From: Trichopria drosophilae
Lineage: Eukaryota; Arthropoda; Insecta; Hymenoptera; Diapriidae
Direction: 5' to 3'
Assembly (NCBI GenBank): GCA_030407085.1
Contig: CM059585.1
Location: 108,737,501 to 108,801,500, forward strand
DNA length: 64,000 nucleotides
The notes beneath the pieces were generated by a model. That model worked only from the letters and a program-made list of their open reading frames with translations. It was not told where the DNA came from and searched no databases. A program made the translations under genes and the position numbers. Position 1 is the first letter of the stretch. Each line of letters begins with the position of its first letter. Shown here in pieces: positions 59,001-64,000 of this stretch.

Positions 59001-60067
59001 AGATTATTCCGAAACCAGTCAGAAAAGATATGCCGAAAGCAGCGACAGAAAATCAGACGTTAATAAATGAAAATGCTCCGGAACCGAATGGGACTTTTGT
59101 TAACTTTGTTGAGAATACAGTGCCAAAAGATGGAATTTTATGGACTCCGAATGGTAATATAACATCTTCGCAACGACCTGTAACATCTTTATTACGGAAA
59201 ATGGAGATTATTAATAATATCCAGAATTTAAAGATGATGATTCCCAGACCAGTGTTAAATATGTTTCATAAAGATGACGAACCTTCGAAGGTTGAGATTC
59301 AAAAATCTGATAAACCGAATGAAATGAATAAAAATGATCCTTATGGTCGAAGCGAAATCGAAACGAAGAGAAAGGAACCGATCGATCTTGAACTCGACGA
59401 TGGTGACTTTGATTTCTATCATAACGGAAAGAATATGACAAAGGAAGCCCAGAAGAATGCTGTAAAAGTCGAAGAAATATCCAACGCTGGCAACTGTACT
59501 CAAACGACTGAAAATGTTACCAAAAGAAATATGACTATTTTACGAGAAGTTCTTAAAAATTTATCAAGTAGTTCAGAGTTAGATTCCGATGATTTATCAA
59601 AGTTGAATCTGTCTGAACCTAACCTTCAGGAAGTTTCGACAAGATTTTTTACTCGCACTGAAGAGGTTACGTCTCCAGAAAGAAGATCACCAGTTAGAAA
59701 GTTTCCAGTCTTTAACGATCGTGATCTGGATACTGACGAATCAGAATGGGATTACGGAGACATTCAGAATTTCCCACAGTACGAACAAGCAAAAAATTTA
59801 CTTGGCGATGACAAAACTGTAGACGATGGTATTGAAACGAAACTGAATAGTACTGGACAAGAAAGTAGTCTTAACGAAACGACTGATGCATTCTCGTCCA
59901 GCGTTAATGCTAGTATATCGTCAAATTTATCATTCGAGGAAGAACCCAGAAGGAAAATGATTCATCGTAGACAACTTGGACGAGGTGGAAGTAAAGAAAA
60001 TGGACAATTGTCAAAAGAGAAAGTAGCGAGCATACTTCTAGCTGCTCGGAAGTCAGCGTTTCAGTGA
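51900..60067 (+). CDS. Tdrd5: Tudor domain-containing protein 5 / Tejas-like, five exons
   Basis: Exons 51900-53075, 56881-57083, 57896-58034, 58119-58340 and 58412-60067 join in frame (3396 nt, about 1131 residues). Three LOTUS/OST-HTH domains lie at about residues 3-82, 126-190 and 287-356. One extended Tudor domain lies at about 415-570, with the core WHRAVVKNIGPDGCVTVMFY and DYGT supplying aromatic-cage residues. The remaining ~550 residues are Ser/Glu/Lys-rich and disordered, closing with KVASILLAARKS. Three LOTUS plus one Tudor is the TDRD5 layout; Drosophila Tejas has one LOTUS plus a Tudor. In the known family it acts in germline nuage: LOTUS binds Vasa and RNA, Tudor binds methyl-arginine Piwi tails, and the protein is needed for piRNA production and transposon silencing. 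TDRD7/Tapas is less likely because there is only one Tudor. Confidence 0.9.
53078..53300. mobile_element. Left part of a split CACTG MITE in Tdrd5 intron 1
   Basis: From the donor on, the sequence (AAATTTACAAT, GCGTTACTTTTCATAT, TTTGTAAAATTAC, AGTCTTGAACTTTAACCTCA) follows the interior of the nested MITE at 14894. Its first ~70 bp (including CACTG) are missing. The right end appears 3.5 kb later at 56800-56833. Confidence 0.65.
53850..54044. mobile_element. Pogo-like MITE (CAGTAGGACC ends), left arm copy
   Basis: CAGTAGGACCTCTCTTATTC to its inverse, AGAGAGGTCCTACTG, with TA flanks; 195 bp. Inner CTTATTCTAAT copies are present. The context is GCTAATA|element|TACCATTTCC. Confidence 0.9.
54566..55735. 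mobile_element. TTAA foldback core, copy 1
   Basis: The arms mirror around about 55100 (ATGGTTATTAATTCACCATT, CAAAATGGCGGTTTCAAAAT, TGGTGGAGTAAATAGTTA). The right end is GGACGAAAGGGG|TTAA; the left terminus is missing where it joins the palindromic block. A second copy lies at 61010-62147. Confidence 0.75.
56425..56605. mobile_element. Pogo-like MITE (CAGTAGGACC ends), right arm copy
   Basis: Same family and same target site as 53850-54044, on the mirrored arm; TA flanks. It carries GATGGCGCCGACC inside. Confidence 0.9.
56800..56833. mobile_element. Right end of the split CACTG MITE
   Basis: GGTGTAAATTTCATTTTGAT followed by TTTAGTG|TA, matching the right end of the MITE at 14894-15259. Confidence 0.65.
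56881..57083 (+). CDS. Tdrd5: Tdrd5 exon 2 (start of extended Tudor)
   Basis: The acceptor TCTTTTTAG precedes 56881. It codes for SRQILKKLIPTSAMGYEETV, then YEAVVLSEIYTPSMFWIRLN and DAMMSEL, the SN-like N-terminal half of an extended Tudor. The donor TTGCA|GTAAGT follows 57083. Confidence 0.9.
57162..57339. mobile_element. CCCAGTAAACG-ended MITE, copy B
   Basis: CCCAGTAAACGAAAACGAAT to TTCGTTTATTGGG, 178 bp, AA on both sides. It fills the first part of Tdrd5 intron 2. Confidence 0.84.
57410..57700. repeat. ~121-bp tandem repeat with ATGGCGGATCC motifs
   Basis: GATTACGAATCCGTTGTCAG starts at 57410, 57531 and 57653. Each unit has AAAATGG(C/T)GGATCCAATATGG and TCGACACTCAGGGGTTTTCG. About 2.4 copies in Tdrd5 intron 2. 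Confidence 0.87.
57896..58034 (+). CDS. Tdrd5: Tdrd5 exon 3 (Tudor core)
   Basis: The acceptor CGTTTCAG precedes 57896. It codes for DFYFNIQEKFKIPRSALTVG, then ACTYCDIWHRAVVKNIGPDG. The donor ACC|GTAAGT follows 58034. Confidence 0.92.
58119..58340 (+). CDS. Tdrd5: Tdrd5 exon 4 (Tudor core, end)
   Basis: The acceptor TTATTTCAG precedes 58119. It codes for VMFYDYGTLKTYKSPQLYFL, then LPAQAIPCGLYNLKPIKSSK. FYDYG is the second aromatic strand of the Tudor barrel. The donor GAG|GTACTG follows 58340. Confidence 0.92.
58412..60067 (+). CDS. Tdrd5: Tdrd5 exon 5 (C-terminal tail)
   Basis: The acceptor ATATTTCAG precedes 58412. It codes for NNALLVSLTDTSNEHDLHLD, then a long Ser/Asp/Lys-rich region, and stops at TGA 60065-60067. 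A strong donor-like GAG|GTAAGT lies in frame at 58853, so a shorter isoform is possible. I kept the open frame. Confidence 0.88.
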   Translation, partial: NNALLVSLTDTSNEHDLHLDDWMIKNKFAEPGHVMTRLNNFLHRFSIECQELKHRASRISKPKTVKSDPHPKLELVKKYMKSRNSTESKPSEKVKKIDGSEKLSEILQRLKKSVGRSDSSSEDLKSSCNSSDVQEKRVEVTKATPIEVSYSSFDAPLHFKRPLTAENSPDMETFRSVNGGCGRMEPMDWSAIDAPPKIIPKPVRKDMPKAATENQTLINENAPEPNGTFVNFVENTVPKDGILWTPNGNITSSQRPVTSLLRKMEIINNIQNLKMMIPRPVLNMFHKDDEPSKVEIQKSDKPNEMNKNDPYGRSEIETKRKEPIDLELDDGDFDFYHNGKNMTKEAQKNAVKVEEISNAGNCTQTTENVTKRNMTILREVLKNLSSSSELDSDDLSKLNLSEPNLQEVSTRFFTRTEEVTSPERRSPVRKFPVFNDRDLDTDESEWDYGDIQNFPQYEQAKNLLGDDKTVDDGIETKLNSTGQESSLNETTDAFSSSVNASISSNLSFEEEPRRKMIHRRQLGRGGSKENGQLSKEKVASILLAARKSAFQ

Positions 60068-61009
60068 TTTCGAAGAAAACTTTACATCGATGTGTTGCGA
60101 CTGCAGTAGACGAAATGTGAAAAAAGGAAGTGAATTTCCTGTGATATTTAGAAGAAACGCTTGTGATAAAAGTGCCAGAATTTACATAGAATATGTAACA
60201 AAAAAGTAAAATGATTCTAATAATTTTTTAGAATATTATACTTGGTGAAATGAGAATTAAAACTATTTATTTTAATTCTTTTTATGAGCATTTTTATGAA
60301 TTTTCTGTAAAAAAGAACCCAAAGATATTTATGAAAGTTTCTTTAAATTCTTGATCGATTTAAAATTAAAATTGATTGGAATTGAAAAATTTTAGAGAAT
60401 CAAAAAGTATCTTAAAAACTTTAAAAAGTGTTCTTTCCTACTAAATTCAATTCTAAGATTGATAAATACTTTGTTTCGTTACAAATTGAATTTGAGTTAC
60501 TTTAACGATAGTTTCGACTGTCGAAAAATAGTCGAGTGATACTAAACTAAACTATTTTATTTAAAAATACTATAAAATGTACTGGAAAATAATTTTAATA
60601 TATTTTCTATTAAAAACTTGACTGCAAATATTACGCAGTTATAAGAAAAACAGATCTGTTATCTTTATCGATAAGATTTACTTACTGCGAGTATGTCGAA
60701 GAGAGAATGTAGAAATTTGATATAAGATTTTAAATTATTTTTTTTATACATATTGCTGGAAAAATTGTATTTTTCAATCTTGTGCAATAACGATTGTTCA
60801 TGTAATATATTTAATAGTATTCAAGAATGTCAATAAATTAAAAATTCCTTACTCGACTTCCCTTATTCCTTGTAAATCCAACTTACGGCTGAATTAGTCT
60901 GAAACAAAAATTATTATGTAAACATTTAGGAAGTTATCGACATATAGGACAATGAAGTAGCATTAGGTACGCTTATACATAAAGTACAGAACATCAACAG
61001 GAGATCACT
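60068..61009 (+). other. 3' UTR and flank of Tdrd5
   Basis: AT-rich. The likeliest poly(A) signal is AATAAA at 60832-60837, with ATTAAA near 60254 as an alternative. No other gene seen. Confidence 0.45.
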
Positions 61010-62147
61010 GAAAATTATCCCATTAAACATAAAAAAATTGTGAATTTTGAAAAAATTTCTTCAAATAATCGTATTTTAGAGCAGGAAATGGTGTTCGGAA
61101 CAAGTTAAGTCTCTGTATCTGGTGGAGTAATTAGTTACACTAAAAGATAGGATGGTTATTAATTCTCCATTCAAAATGGCGTCTTCAAAATGGCGGTTCT
61201 CAGTCAAAATTTTGTTGAAAAATTTATGGATGATCTGACTCAAAAGCTACGAGCTTTTTAAAAAAAATGTTGAGAATGAAAAGTTCTTAGAATTCATTGA
61301 GAAATATAGTGGAATTTTTTCAGATTTTTTAAATGAAGTTTTGAGAAATTTTTTTTCAAAATTGTAATTTATTTACGAAAAATATTGAAAAAATTTAGTG
61401 CATTCTCTGATAAATTTTAAGAGTTTTTTGTTCTTTGCAATTCTTTCGAAAAGTTGATAGTTTTCGAGGAATTTCAAATATTATAGTTTAAGATTTTTCT
61501 TTCTCGAAAACTATCAACTTTTGGGAAAAAATGCAAAGAATAAAAAACTCTTAGAATTCATCAGAGAATGCACTAAATTTTGTTTAGAATTTTTCGAAAA
61601 AAAAATTACAATTTTGAAAAGAATTTTGAAAAAAATGTTCAAAAATTCATTTAAAAAATCTGAAAAAAATCCACTATATTTCTCGGCGAATTCTAAGAAT
61701 TTTTTATTCTTAGCATTTTTTAAAACAAGCTCATAATTGTTCAGTTAGAGCATCCAGAAATTTTTCAACAAAATGTTCACTGAGATCCGCCATTTTGAAG
61801 CCGCCATTTTGAATGGTGAATTAATAACCATCGTATCTTTTAGTATAACTATTTACTTCACCAGATACAGAGATTCAGCTTGATTCGAAGACGGTTTCCT
61901 GTTCAAAAATACCATTATTTGAAGAAATTTTTTCAAAATTCACAATTTTTTTATGTTTAAACCGCCATAGTAAAAAAATGGCGGCAGATATGGTCAATCT
62001 GAAACCGGATTTAGAAAGTTCGAGAAAAAATACAATAGGTATGGTTATATCAAAACGATTGAGTGACTTTCTCCATGAGAGAAGCACCTGATGAAAAGAA
62101 GTCAAAATTTTGGGCATTTCAGGCCTAAACGGACACATTTTGAGCAT
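61010..62147. mobile_element. TTAA foldback core, copy 2
   Basis: The same inverted arms as 54566-55735 (AAAAAATTGTGAATTTTGAA, CAAAATGGCGTCTTCAAAAT, TCTGTATCTGGTGGAGTAAT), mirrored around 61500. Both ends are ill defined. Confidence 0.72.
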
Positions 62148-63102
62148 CAGTTTAAACGTCGATAATTTGCATATAAAAGCATTTGGAAAAATTTTACTCC
62201 CACTATTTCTGACGTAAAATTGTATGCTCTTTCAGAATCTTTCCATAAAATTTCGATAAGACGAAAAGCAAAAAAGTTATACACGTTTTTTCGTAAAAAA
62301 AATATGGTTTTTACAAATTTATTTTTCATTCTAACATCACTTTCACCTGGAGATTGCATTGAGAAACATGTCTAAGGTGAAAGGATTAGGATTAAAACGT
62401 ACCGTGTTCTAATTTGATTTTCAAAATGGCGCCTAGAAGCTTTTTTTTTTTTTTTTTAAGCTCAAAAATCTTTTTAAAACTTAACAAATTTTTTTCTTAA
62501 AAACTATAGACTTTACAGAAAATTGGCTAAGAACAAAAATGTCTTAGAATTGTTTAAAGAATCTTCTCAAGTTTTATCACAATGTATTGATGCATTTTTT
62601 GGTTTATTAAACATTAAAAAAATCGCAATTTTTAAAAATGTCATTTAAAAAATCTGAAAAAATTTGAGAAAATTCTTTAACAAATTCTTAGCAGATTTTC
62701 TCTAAACTCCATATTTTTCAAGAAAATAAATTATTAAACTTTTCTAGATTTTAAGACTAATAAGTTTCTATTGGCTTACAATAGAAATTAGTATACAGGT
62801 TTTGAGGTCGCTGAATCCGAATCTAAAATCATCAATTGAAAATGGCGGACTAAACTCCGATAAAATGTTTGCACCAAAAAATGAGATATTACCGTTCTAG
62901 AGGTCGCTAAATCCGAGAATGAAATCAGATTTTCGAAAATCAAAATGGCGGATCCAATACGGCGGACAAAATTTCGCAAATATAAGGTGTAGAAAGTGGA
63001 CTTGGGTAATTTTTATGCGTCTTTTACAAGCCTCAATAATATTTGCAACAGTTCTGTGGAATCTTTGTTGTTAAAAGGGACAAGAAGTTAGTGGGAAATA
63101 TG
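62148..63102. mobile_element. Fragments of foldback-type elements
   Basis: 62200-62300 resembles the arm of the element at 6994 (GCTCTTTCAGAATCT). 62560-62760 resembles elements 1 and 41580. CAAAATGGCGGATCCAATAC stands at 62941. No gene. Confidence 0.55.
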
Positions 63103-63563
63103 CCCTATTGAAAAAATCCATTGTAGATTCCATATGGATTTTCAATATGGATTCCACGTGGATTGATGTGGATTCGTATGGATTCCATGTGGATTTTTGA
63201 TATTGAGTTTCATGTGGATTTTCCACACAACAACGATTTCTACAAAGCGTACAATGTATGTAGAGAAAATCCATATGGAATCCACACCTGAAATCCACAA
63301 GGAATTCATGTGGAAAACCCATATGGAAATACACATAAAGAATCCATATAGATTCCGCATAAAATACACGTGGAAAATCCACATGAAAATCCATATAAAA
63401 AATCCATATGGAATCCACATAAAATACACGTGGAAAATCCACATGAAAATCCATATGGAATCCACATAAAAAATCCTTATGGAATCCAGACGAGTCCACA
63501 TGGAATCCACATCAATCCATATGGAAAATCCATATAGAATCCACATGGATTTTTTCAATAGGG
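63103..63563. mobile_element. E-box array element, copy B
   Basis: CCCTATTGAAAAAATCCATT to GGATTTTTTCAATAGGG, 461 bp, TG on both sides. The body is again TCCATATGGA / TCCACATGGA / CACGTG units. Frames of 90-178 codons over it are artefacts of periodicity. Confidence 0.87.
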
Positions 63564-63570
63564 TGTCTAT

Positions 63571-63861
63571 ATGGAGGTCAATAAATGCTATCGTAGCAAA
63601 AAAGAAAAGAGCAATCTTTCTGCTTATAAAAATGGAACTCGATCCAGAGGAAAATGCTCGTTTGAAGGTTGTTCTCAAAAACCAACGAGAACTTGTATAG
63701 ATTGCAATGCATATTTTTTTTTACATATTTTGGAAAGTATCGTGGGAAATAATAGAATAATCAAGAAGAGTTTCAAGATTGAGCTCCATGCATCGTGCGA
63801 GGGACACTCAAAAATGAAGTATCCTAAAGAGATCATATCTCCGTTATGTCCACGTCGTTGA
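63571..63861 (+). pseudogene. Possible piggyBac-like C-terminal zinc-motif fragment
   Basis: The frame includes NGTRSRGKCSFEGCSQKPTR, then TCIDCNAYFF. The C-x4-C ... C-x2-C layout and the CNAYFxLH tail resemble the cysteine-rich C-terminus of piggyBac-type transposases. The rest (KIELHASCEGHSKMKYPKEI) is not recognisable and no catalytic part is present. The E-box element lies 8 bases upstream and may have cut it off. Confidence 0.3.
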
Positions 63862-64000
63862 TCCTGGGTGTTGCTAAAAACGGAAATAGACAAAAAGACA
63901 GTTTTTTTTTTGTTGAAAGATTTCTGCCTCTTTAAAAAAAAACAGTAAATAGAAAATGGTTTATTTGTATTTTTCAAAGAAGTTAGCGACCTTAAAAACT
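63862..64000. other. Right edge, no gene seen
   Basis: Short AT-rich end of the window with no recognisable feature. Confidence 0.4.

Overview
The window is eukaryotic nuclear DNA, almost certainly from an insect. It is AT-rich, its host genes are split by short-consensus GT-AG introns, and it is packed with DNA-transposon remnants. I see no bacterial or viral gene organisation. A hymenopteran or other MITE-rich insect would fit, but the order cannot be fixed from the sequence alone.

Two host genes are well supported. (1) On the minus strand, nine coding exons between 10663 and 678 join in frame into a GTPBP1-type translational GTPase of about 576 residues. (2) On the plus strand, five exons between 51900 and 60067 join in frame into a TDRD5/Tejas-type germline protein of about 1131 residues, with three LOTUS domains, one extended Tudor domain and a long disordered tail. 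A third coding unit belongs to a transposon: a pogo/Tigger-type element at 19691-23542 with an apparently intact transposase made of two exons.

Everything else is mobile or repetitive DNA. The GTPBP1 introns are largely transposon: a 5'-truncated jockey-like retrotransposon with nested insertions (1575-4985), a 26-bp AT satellite around a TTAA-flanked foldback (5710-9300), and another foldback (9580-10213). Next come a 3.35-kb pogo-like element (11386-14738) and nested CACTG-ended MITEs (11951-16029). A 12.4-kb composite palindrome (17200-29609) encloses a second palindrome, which encloses the Tigger element, which encloses a pogo-like MITE. The middle (30-50 kb) has further palindromes, a degenerate transposon-derived gene broken by two copies of one MITE (38431-40986), an 847-bp element built of E-box hexamers (46244-47090), and minisatellites. 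Tdrd5 intron 1 is a 3.8-kb stack of palindromes and MITEs. The right end has a second copy of the intron core, a second E-box element and a small zinc-motif fragment.

Themes for a second look: several short families end in CCC...GGG and are flanked by 2-bp duplications; long foldbacks repeatedly carry paired YY1/Pho-like GCCATNTT motifs around GGATCC; an element pair consists almost wholly of E-boxes; mirrored MITE insertions come with a matching empty site; and intron 1 of a piRNA-pathway gene would fold into very long hairpins.
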